From: Callorhinus ursinus | Taxonomy: Eukaryota; Chordata; Mammalia; Carnivora; Otariidae | DNA: 64,000 bases | Direction: 5' to 3' | Assembly (NCBI RefSeq): GCF_003265705.1 | Contig: NW_020312828.1 | Location: 60,266,212-60,330,211 of the forward strand | Shown: one piece after another, positions 20,946 through 32,690 of the stretch | Layout: each line of letters begins with the position of its first letter | Numbering within the stretch: position 1 is the first letter of the stretch | Translations under genes and position numbers: made by a program | The notes under the pieces: model-generated | Database searches by the model: none | Seen by the model: only the letters and a program-made list of their open reading frames with translations | What the model was told of the DNA's origin: nothing

Positions 20946-22340
20946 GAGCCGCTAGCTGAGCTGCTCCCCTCCAGCAATCGCTCCACATCACGCAAGGAGA
21001 ACACAAATGTTTGGTGGGTTATCATCCATCTCTACCCAAGAGCTTTTATTTTAATTTGCGTGAAGGTGAGGTCCTGGAACCCTAAATCGAAAGGAAAGTT
21101 AGAGATCTCCTACTGCAGGTGCTACAAATGCAGACATGCCTCAAACACCCCAGAATGGTCACCCAGCCAGTACGAGATCATTGTAAGAAGCTTTCATTAG
21201 AAAAGTTTTCCTTTCGTGGTCCCAGTTGAGCCATCTGGTATAACACAGAATGAGGGTATGCATGTATTTCACCAGACCTCAAATGAAATAAATGTAGCTG
21301 ACTATATGATTCTTTTTCCCCAGTAAATGCCCATAGCTCTTCAAATGTTCTTAATATACCATGGTTTTCAGAATCTTCACCATCATGTCTTCTTCTCTCC
21401 ACTGAAAGTGCACCATTTGTCATGGTCCCAAAAGTATTTGACCCCTGCCAGATGCATACAATATTCCAGACACATGCCTGGATATCCCATTTGGTATCAT
21501 CTTTTCTAAATTATACTAACCAGAGTCATAGTTCTTCCTTCACCTTTGGTTTCTTCTTTCTCCCACATTTTAATTTCTCTAGTCACACTTCCTTAACCAG
21601 TGGATATCTTTAGCTTCAATTCGTCTGTTCCTATTGTCATTTAAATTCCTGCCAGTCACTTTCTGGCCCCTTACCAAATTAGCATTCTTGCATCAGACAT
21701 ACAAGGGCTGTTCAGAAAGTAAATTTACAAGGTGTTTTTATGAAACTGATTTTAAGAGATGGCATCTAATCCCTACAAGTATTTAAACAGCAGCTGATTG
21801 CTACTTTCCCACATAACCCAATAGATTCACACATTTGTTATACCACAGGACCAGCTTTTTTTTCTGCCAGCTGAGTAAATTGCAGGGTCCTTGGTTATTA
21901 AATCAACTTCATATCACATCAGTGAACACAAACTTTATTGAGTTCCAAGCTTGTTGCAAATAATGTCTCCAAGAGACAGAATGAATTTTGCTTGAAACTG
22001 GGGCACAGTTACTTTTCCACGTATTCGAATATTGATTTGTTCAGTGATTTGTCCTCTTTGTGTTTGCAGGTCCTCGGATTACAGGGCTTTGCTCCCTGCT
22101 GGTCCACTTCCTCTCCAGAACTGGGCATGTCATTCTGATACACTTTCAATTAAAAATGTTCTTGCCATAAATTTAAACAAGTTGACCATGAAATTCTGCA
22201 GCAGAAATCACTTTTTTTCATTAAAAAAATGGAAACACATGTTATAAAAGAACATTTAATGACATGGAAAAATATTCAAGATATATTGGTAGAGAGAAAA
22301 AGCAGATTTCTAAAATGCAAACAAAATATGAATCCATATT
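20946..22340. other. Non-coding stretch, possible mariner end
   Basis: No gene. 21703-21770 begins 'acaagggctgttcagaaagt' followed by 'tttatgaaactgattttaa', reminiscent of a mariner-type terminal region, but no matching opposite terminus was found, so it is not called separately. The rest is unassigned. Confidence 0.35.
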
Positions 22341-22358
22341 TGAAAAACAGAATATAGA

Positions 22359-22397
<39 letters not shown>

Positions 22398-22400
22398 TGT
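22359..22400. repeat. Compound (GT)n(GC)n microsatellite
   Basis: About 27 bp of GT is followed directly by about 10 bp of alternating GC and 'acgtgt'. The alternating purine-pyrimidine pattern over about 40 bp is the classic Z-DNA-prone type. The Cys-Val and Ala-Arg runs in the overlapping plus-strand frame are artefacts of it. Confidence 0.95.
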
Positions 22401-22706
22401 ATGCTTGCAAAGGAAAATTCTAGAAGGATATTCGCCAAAGTATCAGCAGATACTCTTTGAATGGTGAGTTTTCTAAAGATAATTTCTTTTTCCTTAGCTA
22501 TATTTTTGAAATCTTCTATAATGACAGTGGAACTTTAATAAAGACAAAACTTAATGTTATTTATTTCTTTTAAAGCTTAATAAAGGTAGAAACATAACTC
22601 TAAATAATTAAATGCCATACCACATGTCCAAAAAGATAATTTTTTTATATTCAGAATCCACATCACTATCTCTTTTCTTCTGCACCTTTGGTGCCTAAAG
22701 AAACAT
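22401..22706. other. Non-coding AT-rich stretch
   Basis: Nothing recognised. Confidence 0.4.
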
Positions 22707-23110
22707 TGTTTTAGACTGAACATTTGTGTCCCCTGACCCCGAATTTATATGTGGAAGTGTGACTATATTGGCAACAGGGCCTTTAGAGAGGTAACTAGGA
22801 TTAAATGAGATCTTAAGGGTGGGACCCAGATCTGATAGGATTAGTGTCCTTAAAGGAAGAGACAGGTAAGAGCACACCCTCCCTCCCCCTCTCCCTCTCT
22901 CTTTCCCCTCCCTCCTTCCATCATGTAAGGACATAGCAAGAAGGTGGCGGGCTACAAGCCAGGGAGAGGGAGTCCTCACCAGACACCAAATCTACAGACT
23001 CTTTGATCTTGGACTTCCCAGCCTCCAGAACTGTGAGAAAATAAAGTTCTGTTGTTAAGCCACCCGGTCTATGGCATTTTTTTTTACAGCAGCCGGAGCC
23101 AACTAATACA
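22707..23110 (+). mobile_element. MST/MLT1-type solo LTR (ERVL-MaLR)
   Basis: Starts 'tgttttagactgaaca' and contains 'gggcctttagagaggtaact', 'attagtgtccttaaaggaag', 'catgtaaggacatagcaaga', 'ttggacttcccagcctccag' and 'actgtgagaaaataaag' before ending 'aactaataca'. This is the block order of MaLR LTRs. No internal region lies on either side, so it is a solo LTR. A CT-rich expansion sits at 22880-22918. Confidence 0.9.
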
Positions 23111-26100
23111 AACACCATGGTGCAACCAGTTCATTTTTATCATTGTGCATAAATATGTAATCTCATAGGTCATTTCTTGAGCAATCACAGCACTTTGATA
23201 GTCCTCACCCATTGTTATCAAGATGCGGAAGAAGCAGAACTACTCTTCCACATACACACGTGAATTCCAAATGTTTCCAGGCCTTCTGATTCTTCTCTAA
23301 ACCCAGCCGATGACATCTTTGGGGTCCTGGTGGTTCACACACAGTCACTCAAGAATGCAGGAGGCAAGGAATTTAGCAAGCATAGACAGAACTGAGGACA
23401 CACAGATGGTGGGGGTGGCGGGAGAGATATTTTTGTTGTGTAACTGGTGTCGACGTAGAAATCAAAAAGGCAGGTGGAAATAAAAAAAAGAATGTGGAAG
23501 GGTCTTGCTGAGCACATCTTAATTTATGAAACCCAAAGATATTTGCTGTAGGCCCAGCATGTAAATTCAAATTAAATTAAGCCCAACCGCTCAAAGCAAA
23601 AACTCCTCCTATGTGACGGCTCACTGACCTCAAAGGTAGACTCGGGCTGCAGCAAAGAGGTCACAAAATGTGCCTGAAGCTGTGCTTAGAGTCAACAGAA
23701 GTTCAGAATTAAAGTTCTGAAATCCTGGAGGTTGCCACCTCAGAGGACAGAGTAGACGGTCCCCCCCCCCACCCCCCAACGGCAGTGTCCCTCCGAAGGC
23801 TCACTAGAACGAGCGTCACTGGCTGTGCTCCCCAGTTGGAGGACTCCAGATGCATCAGTGGAAACAAAGCTTGTTACAGAGCATACCTCCCTCCCTCCCA
23901 TTTCAGGAACACATTTCAAAATGCCACTTTATTAGCAGCTAAACAAAAACACCTCTCCGACAGGGATGAGGGAGCGTGGCATAAACATGTCATCCCCACC
24001 TATTGTTCTGCAGACTTGAAATTCTCCTATGACTGATTATAAAAGGCAGTTATAGAGGAAACTGTTTGAGTCTGCTGAATGAAAAACAAACAGAAAGGCA
24101 TTCAATGACGAACAGATCTGATGGATTAAAATGTACCGAAGAAAGACATCTCAGGCAATGCCTGAATAGGCCAAGTCAGAATGAGAGGAAATTCGGCCTG
24201 CAATTTCCAATCAAGAGAAAACTGGCAAAGCAACAGAATTTGAGGCTCCCTCAGATTTACACTTTATCTGCTAATTAGCATTAGCATGCGTGGTAGAGGT
24301 ATCTCACCAGCTTGTGGCACAATAAAAAACGAAATGTGTTATCACCACAGAATGTGTAATTACTTTAAGCACTGGCTGAAAATTGCAGGGTACTTCATTT
24401 CAGAATTTGTATATATTTATTGTTAGAGATAAACTTGTTGAAGTATATCTAATCTAATTTTATGTTATAATTCCTGTTTAAGATAATTTTAGTGTCAGCA
24501 AGCCAAGGACTGAAGTAAATACTGCCATAAATTGTAATACATTAAAATACCAGAGCATTACATCCACTCAGCCGTGACTTGATTCGCTTATTGTTTAAAG
24601 ACAAAAAAAAAAAAAAAAATCTCAGATTACATCAAAACTAGAAATATATCCTGTGGGGTTGCTTGTACCCATGTCAGGTCATGCAGTCGATGGAGTCTGC
24701 CAACAGAGACTCCCTACTTCAGCTCCTTGGAAATGTGAATCACTGTTAAAAGAATTGTAGATTTCCGTTTCCCTTACGTAGAATTTATTATTTTTGTAAA
24801 ATCTCTTTAAATTGCCCTGTACCTCCCCACAAGGGAAATGCATTAGGACAGATTATTTGGCTTTAAATCATAACTAGGTTAATATTTGTTTTAAGTTTGA
24901 GTTAAGACCTAGTTTAAATTCCTCCTTAAATTGTTAAACAAGACAATTTGGGGCTATGGAAAGGAAACTATAGCGTGTTTTTCAGTAATACGATATTATG
25001 GCAGAGGCTACCAAATCATGCAAAAGCAATTCCTTATTTTCCTACTAAATAGGGGATTATAGCGAAAGTGTTGCCTGCATACAGACTGTTCATTTTTGAG
25101 CAGCATTCTGTCAAGGCTGCTATACTTGGAAAGACATGGGGATAACAGTGCCTCCAAGAAGGGAATGCTGGATCTAACACCATTTCTGTTCAGTAACTAG
25201 CAATTTCTCTGCCTTTTTATGCTCTTGTTTCTCCAGAAGAGAAAAAAAGGGGGGGCACGAGAGGAGGGGGGATATATGTACAAGGTTGTATTGTTCACAG
25301 TGTCAATGCTTTTATTCGTATAGTTTGTGTTTATAAGATATAAAAGCCTTTGCAAAATTTCTCTCCGTTTTCTACCTACTACTCCCCTCAGGAAAGCACT
25401 GAATTCAAGGATCCCATGGCATATATCTTACTATGATTCTTTTGGAAAGAGCCCGAGGATTTTAATATCTGCCCACTGGCCTCCCTGTTGTGTGAAAAAT
25501 GGTGGGAGCTAATGAGGCCTTGAATGACTCGGCCCATCTCATAACACTGATGTCTTGGTTCTCCAAAAGCCTTTCTTCACCTTGCAATAATTAAAGCATA
25601 TAGATTGGAAGTCTTGAAACTTTGAAATTCTTTGCCTGGTGAAGCAACTTCACTCAGCACACTCAAAACACAACCGGATTGTCCTTTCTATGGCTGCCTT
25701 TTAACTTGGGAAATTGATATATTTAATGATTCCTAGCGAAAGCTTTGCACCGAGCTCAGCATATTAAACACGGGGCCAGTATGTAAACAAAATCCAAGCT
25801 GTCCTGTAATGTAATGGGAATGGACAGAATGGAGGGATTCCCTGGGGCCAAGAGACCAGGGGCAAGGCAAGAAGCGACAATTCACATGGCTTACCCCAGT
25901 AGCCAAAAGCACTGAACAAAGGTGTTGTCCCTGCTGCTGTAGCTAAGGACCAGTTAAGTATTTATAAGATGCTGCCTCTGATTCCTTCCATGGCTTTCAG
26001 AAGTTCAGGAGAGGAAGGGACCTTTCTTCCCAAGCCCCATTCCTTGCCTGTTGAGCAGTACTGTGAGGTTCCCTTGAAGGAACTCACCTTGTTTCTGAAG

Positions 26101-26779
26101 TTGTTTCAACTCCAAAGACCTATGATGCTCCCTCCTCTCTCCCTGTATGTGGAAAGTAGTTTGGAATCGTGCCAAATGAAAGCAGCTAAAGACAATTTGA
26201 AGCCATGATTGTCCATACCATGTGAATATGAACCCTCTTCTCCAACCAACAGCTTCAACAAGGAGTTAAGTGTGCTGACCTGAAGCTGATACATAATTTT
26301 AAGGCATGTCTAGGGATGCATGCAGATGAAAAATGTTTTCAAAGTAAGACTCTCTCTGTGTGCACAGGAACTTAGCACAATTTACAAGAAGCAGCATGAG
26401 CCATTTGCAGCAATTAGTGCTTTTTCATCCAGAATCTTACCTTCAACCTTGTCCCATGGCATGCCCTAGAAGCCTAACACTGAGCCTCTCTTGGCCAACC
26501 CAACATTAATCTATGAGACAAGACAAAGGGACAAGGCAAGGTCTGCCATCGGACAACTGCTGGGTGTCCTGAGACTGCCCGTTCTACAAACTCTCTGATG
26601 TAAACACCCACGTGGCCTTGCTTCCCTCTCATTCAAGACAGTTTCCATTTTGCATTTTGGCCAATAATATCTTTTTTGACATTTTGTTAGAGTAATTTAT
26701 AATTTTAAAATTTACTTAAAATCCTTTCTGTAGGCTCTTAGAAGGTCTCCGTAAAGTAGACTGACCTGACTTCAAAATT
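23111..26779. other. Large repeat-free non-coding block (about 3.7 kb)
   Basis: No dispersed repeat or exon recognised over the whole interval, in a window where a repeat otherwise appears every 1-2 kb. It contains a C-rich tract at 23761-23779, an A-tract at about 24603-24619 and a G/A-rich run at about 25241-25272. Homeodomain-like AT-rich motifs cluster at 24255-24300 ('ctaattagcattagcatgcg'). Small open frames carry no domains. Conservation cannot be assessed from one sequence. Confidence 0.4.
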
Positions 26780-27215
26780 GAAGTTCAGTGATTTAGCAGT
26801 CAGGAAACAGAAGGCACACTCAAATAGGGAATTAAAGGAGAGCTTTTATAAAGGGATAAGATACAAAGATGCAGGAAGAATCAGAGTGAAGCCCACTGGA
26901 GCTCTCCAACACTAGGAGCTCTTACCATCCTTGGATGGTTGCATGAACTCATCCAGAACTGTAATAACATACATGCCCAGGAACTGTGGCCCAGTAAGGA
27001 GGTGGCCAGAAGAATTAACTTTCTGACCACGCTCTTCTTCTGCCCCCTTCTCTCCTGCTACTGCCTCCATTAGCCAAGTGCAAGTAGAAGTGAGAGGGCA
27101 GGGGAATCTTGTTGATGTCATTAATACAGGTCAGCAATCCAGGGCACGGAGCAGAATTAGGAAGCTGATCTGGAGGGGCAAACAGGGACTAGCCAACACA
27201 AGTGGGTTACTCAGG
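26780..27215. mobile_element. Probable old repeat, family not assigned
   Basis: 'tccagggcacggagcagaat' and 'gatctggaggggcaaacagg' at 27138-27188 look like blocks of a dispersed mammalian repeat that I recall only by pattern; the 5' part is uncertain. Frames on both strands over it have no domain. Confidence 0.35.
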
Positions 27216-28219
27216 TCATTCAACTTATCAGAAGAAATGCTTGATGTAAAACAGGCTTCTCACGAGTTCCTGTACTACTATAAAGCCCACCAGTAAAACA
27301 AATTTGTTACCACTTTTCACTTCTTATGGATTTTCATAATAGTCCTCAGAGACCAACAAATACTGTTAACTACTGTTGTCACCAACATCTTAATAGAAAC
27401 ACACATTCCTGTTTTACATATGTCCAAACACGCTAAGTGGTCTTTTAACAACCTTTTATCAAGAGCTCCTTTTATAGGCTCTTAATTATTTCCTAATTAT
27501 TTACATTTTCCTTTATGATAGTGCCTTGTTAACCACACATTAAAAGAAAGTTCTTATCTTTGTGATTTCAGACATAATTAATTTCATCATCCTATGGACT
27601 TATTAATGGGACTTACCCCCCTTTTTTTTTATTTCTCTCCTGCTTTGTTTGTAAGACATCCTCTCCCCTATATTTGTGCTCTGCTGTATGATTAACTAAC
27701 TCTCTCATTCTCTCTCTCTCCTTGGCAAGCTACGTTAGATCTACCATAGGCCATTTTTTTCCACTCTTAGTATCTCTTTGGTGACTTTACTGAGAAGATA
27801 TTTCTGCAATCGAAGACCTGACACACCTCTTCTGTGGCTGCAGCATTAGCTTTGCCTTTAGGCTAAAAATCAGGAATATACTATTGATTCTATCTGTAAT
27901 TTTTAACCTGGAATGGCTCATGTTGTATAGGCTGAGCAGCCCTTGCCCAAACTCACCTGGATCTGCTCTTTGGCCTGTATTTCTACATTTGAGGGGTTAA
28001 TATTCCTAGTGACTAAAATAATTCTGACTTCCTCACTGGCAATCCTTTATTCAATAAAACGGATAATTTAGGTTGCAATAATACACATTTTTTCTATAGT
28101 ACATGATAAAACTATTTTAAGTTTAGGTGAAAAAGAATGTGACCAAGAAGTATTTTAATTTTCTCCAGAATTGGACTGGGTACAAAAACAAAAACAAAAA
28201 CCATCATGACAACCAGGGT
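27216..28219. other. Non-coding AT-rich stretch
   Basis: Nothing recognised beyond short T and CT runs. Confidence 0.4.
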
Positions 28220-28440
28220 GGTAGGAAAGTGGGAAAAGTTTGCCTTCAGAGTCACATAGCCCTGGGCTTGAGACTACAGTCTTTGGCTAGTACTCATCAT
28301 CTTGGGAAAAGTATTTAACCTCCAAATCTCCCCTTCCTGACTATAACCTGATTGTAAGAATGCCCCTTGGTGAGAGATTTTTATATTTATTAAAGGGGAT
28401 AAGGAAGGTAACGTGCCTGGGGTGGAATACCTAACGGAGA
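28220..28440 (+). mobile_element. MIR SINE, diverged
   Basis: 'ccttcagagtcacatagccc' and 'cttgggaaaagtatttaacc' followed by 'gactataacctgattg' fit a diverged MIR core. Confidence 0.55.
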
Positions 28441-29294
28441 TCAGTAACTTTTCCTCTAAATCCTTCCACTCTCCGCTCCTTGTACCGCCATGTTGTTCTC
28501 AGTGGACTTTTGCTCCAGACTAAACCCTCCACCCGGGGCTCCCCATCTTTTGCATTCTATGCCGTTCTAGCCCTCTCTTTTACTAGCTCCAGGTGTTCCT
28601 ACTCTTCTTTTTCCCTCCCATGTCTGTCAGCTGACCAAGTTGAAGACCCAGAGGCCAGTCAACCAGTATCAACACGTGAATTAGACGGCAATAAGAGAAG
28701 AGTGAGCGAAAAAGATTGTAAAAACTAGAGAATGTTTGTTCTGTCTACAAACACTTGAAACACAAGACACACACGCTATTTGCCAAGCAAAATACATCAG
28801 CAGGTTGGATTTGGCTTTTGAGCAGCCATTTTGTGTGCCGGCCTTCCAAGGGGGTCCATAGATAGTCACTGTTCCCAAACCTCAGGTGTCACTCTGCTGC
28901 TGACACCTGAATTTGAGTTGTAACTTTGAGCAGTTTTCTGATAAAACTCTCTTCTGGAAGCATTCACACACAACATGTAAGAAATTCCAGACCACTTTGC
29001 AGATATACAGATGTAAAATCAAGGTTTATATGCTTTTTATGTCTCCACCAAAAAAAACTGTCGTTACAGCCAAAGATTTTCCTAGATACATATAACCATA
29101 TTTTCAAAAGTTGAGGAAGCAAGCTGAATCTCTCAAGAAACGGACACACACCGGGCAGCTATGCAGTATCCATTCCAAGTACCTCTATAGGATGTCAACA
29201 TTGCCATGACAACAATTCCATGTGGTAGGAATTGCAATTATTATTATGTCTTCACCTCAGATCCAAAGTATCTGATCTGGGTTCATGATCAAGT
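28441..29294. other. Non-coding unique stretch
   Basis: No repeat or gene recognised. Confidence 0.4.
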
Positions 29295-29370
29295 TTTTCA
29301 TAAACAGGTGCCTTGCACAGTGCCTGGCAATGGTAATCATTCTATAATTATTTCTGAGTGAATGAAGTCA
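29295..29370 (+). mobile_element. L2/MIR 3' tail fragment
   Basis: 'tgcacagtgcctggcaatgg' and 'attatttctgagtgaatgaa' match the terminal part of L2. Confidence 0.6.
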
Positions 29371-31049
29371 AAGAATCATTAGAGGACCCCCTCCAAGGCC
29401 AACATCAAGTTCTTGGATAAATGGACCTGGAGTGTGGTTACTAGAAATGGGGTAGTCTCTTGCTCAGAGATTCAGTGCACCCTGGAATATCATGAAATGG
29501 TGTCAGGCTCTATAAGCAGCATCTACAATCACAAACTCAGAGCCAGACTCTTACATGCGTGCCATGTGGAAAGGAATGTGGGTCTTACACCTGTGGTGTT
29601 TGCTTTTTTTCAGACAAATATACAAACTGATAACAAGACCATCTGCTTCTTCATCCTCAGATATAAAAGATGACTACATGTGTGGAGAACTAATCATTTT
29701 GTTCCCTCTCACTGCCTGTCTGATTTCATAAATATCTTTGTACATTTCATTTTAATAACTATTGCTTCAGAATTTTCTGATCCTCAGCTTTGTTTATATA
29801 TTCTTAACTTCACAAGAATGAAAAACTATAAAGTTTCTTCAATTACCACATCAACAACAACAAAACTGCCTTCTTGGAATTGAAATCCAAATTTCTATCT
29901 TTCCAGTATGCTGCTTTCCAGGAATTACAGGGCCTAATATTTGAAAGTTTCAAATGAAAATAGATGAACAAGGGTGAATTGAGGATTTCTGACAAAATAG
30001 AATGAGCCTCGGAGAGAAAATCTTGTTGCCACCTCAGCTTGCTTCACTCCTTTGCTTGGGTTTTTTCCTGTTTGGGTTGGCTCCAATTCTAGCTACAATT
30101 CCTGGGACCCTAAGTCAAAATGGCGGCAGCTACCAGCATAGCGGATGTCTCTGACCTTCTGCTTATCCCCAACCAATCATGGTGTAAGAAATCCCCTTTC
30201 CTATTAGTTTCAGTAAGACTATACTGGACTCTTTCAAAAGTGGGTTTTTAACAGGAAACCAAGAATAAAGAAAACAAATAGAAAAGTATAGACCTCAAAA
30301 CATGTGCAGAGCTCATGAATATTATCCAAAAGTCTGCTATCCACAGGTGCAGCTGGGGCAGTGGATAAGATTCCCCCTGACCACCTGTATTTTTCCCCAC
30401 CTCCACCCTATTGCTCAAAGAGTCTGAGATGCAGAAAAGAAATAGAGTGCTGGAATCCTATAAACTACCCCAGCCAAGCTAGCTGTGGCTGGGCTTTGGT
30501 TAAGTCAGGTTAAGAGATTATATGTTTTCCTTTGTCTTTTTTCACTTAGTTTCCAAGCCAAAGCTACTTGGAAAATAAATGTAAACTTATTTTTGTGAGA
30601 TAAAGGAGAAAGGAGCTCTTGGTACAGATAAGAGGAGCAGTAGGAACTGTCTAGACTGGGGTTCTCCACAATGGATCCATTCACCCTACGGGATGATGCA
30701 GTAAGAAAATATTAGAACTTCTATGTTTATTTTATTTTATCCTTTTAAAATATTTTCTTAGCTTTTACTTCAGTTACAAAACACACGTAATATGCAATCC
30801 AGTGGAATATGTATATGATGCTTAAATAAATGCCCACATGTCGGTTTGAAGACCACCGCCCACAAAGATTAATACTGTAATGGTAGCTTTCATGGCAACT
30901 CAGGATCTGGGGAAAATCAGGTGGAGCTAGAGCAGATCAGAAGTGAAAATCCAGGCAGGAATGAGCCAAAACACCTGATATGATGACCACTTCTTTCTAT
31001 TGTTTCCCATATACCGCATTTTTGGCTTTCTGTAGAACACCATGTTAAG
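29371..31049. other. Non-coding stretch, repeat-poor
   Basis: No exon or confident repeat. Contains the motif cluster annotated at 30092-30182. Confidence 0.45.
30092..30182. promoter_or_regulatory. Promoter-like motif cluster (YY1, CCAAT, SBS-like)
   Basis: 'caaaatggcggc' at 30116-30127 is a full match to the YY1 consensus (CAARATGGCGGC). It is preceded by 'gctacaattcctgggac' (30092-30108), which resembles the ZNF143 site ACTACAATTCC, and followed by a CCAAT box in 'accaatcatgg' (30172-30182). Such combinations are seen in housekeeping promoters and in some LTRs, but no CpG island, exon or splice site accompanies them. Function is inference only; the motifs could belong to an unrecognised LTR. 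Confidence 0.3.
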
Positions 31050-31270
31050 TGACCAGGTTCTGCAACCAGACAGACCCCCCTCTACTTCCTGTGTAAACTT
31101 GGGCAAGTTCCACAACTTTTAACACCTCAATTTTATTTCCATAAAATGGGATTCGTGGTACTTACATCATATGAGTTATTGTAAAGACTAAATGAGATCA
31201 TGTATATAAAATACTTCACATATTGCTTAATGCGTAGTGATCTCTCAATAAACAGTGGCTATTACTTCTA
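31050..31270 (+). mobile_element. MIR SINE, near full length
   Basis: 'ggttctgcaaccagacagac', 'cttgggcaagttccacaact', 'tccataaaatgggattcgtg' and 'gtgatctctcaataaacagt' are in MIR order. Confidence 0.88.
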
Positions 31271-31409
31271 CTTGTTCCTTACATTAAAGCCCCCCGCCCC
31301 AAGGATCTAGGCAAGGGGAATTCCAAAATTTTAGCTTGAGATTTACAAGGTAGTAATTCCTCACTTCCCAAATAAGAGTAGGGGACTTGCCAGGGACAGC
31401 TCTGCCTTC
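31271..31409. other. Short unassigned spacer
   Basis: No feature recognised; a 'ccccccgcccc' run lies near 31293. Confidence 0.4.
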
Positions 31410-31587
31410 ACATGAATTAACGATTCAATCCCTATGAGTTAAGTAATACTTTCATTTAACTTATGACAAAACCAAGGCACAAAGAAGCTGAGTAGTACCT
31501 CACCAAATGTTACATAGCTGCTTTGCAGTGGAGCTGGTATCTGAACCCAGGCAATCCAGCTCCAGAGACTTATTTGCCTGTAACCTA
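31410..31587 (-). mobile_element. MIR SINE, antisense
   Basis: 'tcatttaacttatgacaaaa', 'caaggcacaaagaagctgag' and 'ggtatctgaacccaggcaat' followed by 'ccagctccagag' give antisense MIR order. It abuts the MER20 that starts at 31588. Confidence 0.85.
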
Positions 31588-31793
31588 AGGCTTTCTCAAC
31601 CCTGGCACTATTGCCATTTGGGGCTGGTTAATTCGTTGTTTTTGAGGGGGGCTGTCCTGTGCATTGTGGGATCCCTGTCCTCTACCCATTTGATACCATT
31701 AGCATTACCTCCTCAGTGGTGACAATCAAAAATATCTTCAGACACTGCCAAGTGTCCCCTCGGGGGCAAAATCACCCCTGGTTGATAACCGTG
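31588..31793 (-). mobile_element. MER20 DNA transposon (hAT-Charlie)
   Basis: 'ctttctcaaccctggcacta', 'gtcctgtgcattgtgggatc', 'tggtgacaatcaaaaatatc' and 'caagtgtcccctcgggggca' run in antisense MER20 order, ending in the terminal 'ggttgataaccgtg'. About 206 bp, close to the family's full length. Confidence 0.9.
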
Positions 31794-31924
31794 CCCCATA
31801 CCAATCATGCTTATCCCCAACCAACCTTTTTTATTATTCTAAAGACTATTCTGTTAAATGTGAGTTAGGCAATGTTTTACTATTTTACTCATGACAAAAC
31901 GCAGGCACAAAGTTCATTCTTGTT

Positions 31925-32095
31925 CTTGGTTATACAGTAGTATCACTTGGGGAGTTTTTGAAGACCTTGATTCCCAGACTGCCTCCAAGGTTCCTTGGAT
32001 CAGGATCTTATAGAAGGGGGAGGGAGGGGACCCAGGCATCTGTGCTTTCGAACCTCCCCAGGTGATTCCTGTGTGCAGCCAATGTTTAGAAACAA
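31925..32095. mobile_element. MER5-like hAT DNA transposon
   Basis: 'tagtatcacttggggagttt', 'gggacccaggcatctgtgct' and 'cccaggtgattcctgtgtgc' are the conserved blocks of the MER5/MER58 group. The exact subfamily and orientation are not assigned. Confidence 0.65.
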
Positions 32096-32319
32096 GGCTT
32101 TAGTCATTCTTTTAAGAATCAATTCACAGAACTACTTATCTACTATGTAATTGGGAGCCTCATGCCCTCATGACAGTATACCAGTATTGTCCCCTCTTTC
32201 CTTGAATCCGCTCCTCTAAATGCTCCCACTCAGGGTCTCCCTCTCCAGTCACCTAGCTTGAACATGTCCTTTCTCTACCACACACCCCTCCCCTGTTTAT
32301 GCCTCCCTATTTTTTCAAG

Positions 32320-32690
32320 ATGGTCCTTCTGAAATGCTCTTCCCTTGTTTTTTCCTTCCCCAGACTCTACCACCATCACCCTTCCCCGGACTTCAGCTAA
32401 AGTCAGCTTAGACAGCATCCCTTTTGGAAACCAGCTTTGATCTACCCACTGGCTTTCGTCTTCTATACCACCCTAAAAAGCCCTAGTACGGCTCCTATCC
32501 ACATTACAGTGTCATCTTTGATATTTCTCAGTCTCCCCTCAACCTCCTCACTTCTATCATCGAAGCTCCCAGATGGATCTCCACAAAGGCTAGATCTGTG
32601 TCCTTTATTTCTGACCCCCTAGCACTTACCTGTGTCTGATACCTTACAAACAGCTTAATGAATGTTTGCTAAATGAATAAATGAGCTACC
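32320..32690 (+). mobile_element. L2 LINE 3' end
   Basis: 'cttagacagcatcccttttg', a C/T-rich middle, 'ctagatctgtgtcctttatt', 'ctagcacttacctgtgtctg' and 'ttaatgaatgtttgctaaat' follow L2 3' UTR order. The upstream limit may extend to about 32210. Confidence 0.8.

Noticed and set aside
21703..21800. Mariner-like terminal sequence 'gggctgttcagaaagt'
   Set aside because: No matching inverted terminus located, and the interior was not recognised, so it is not called as an element.
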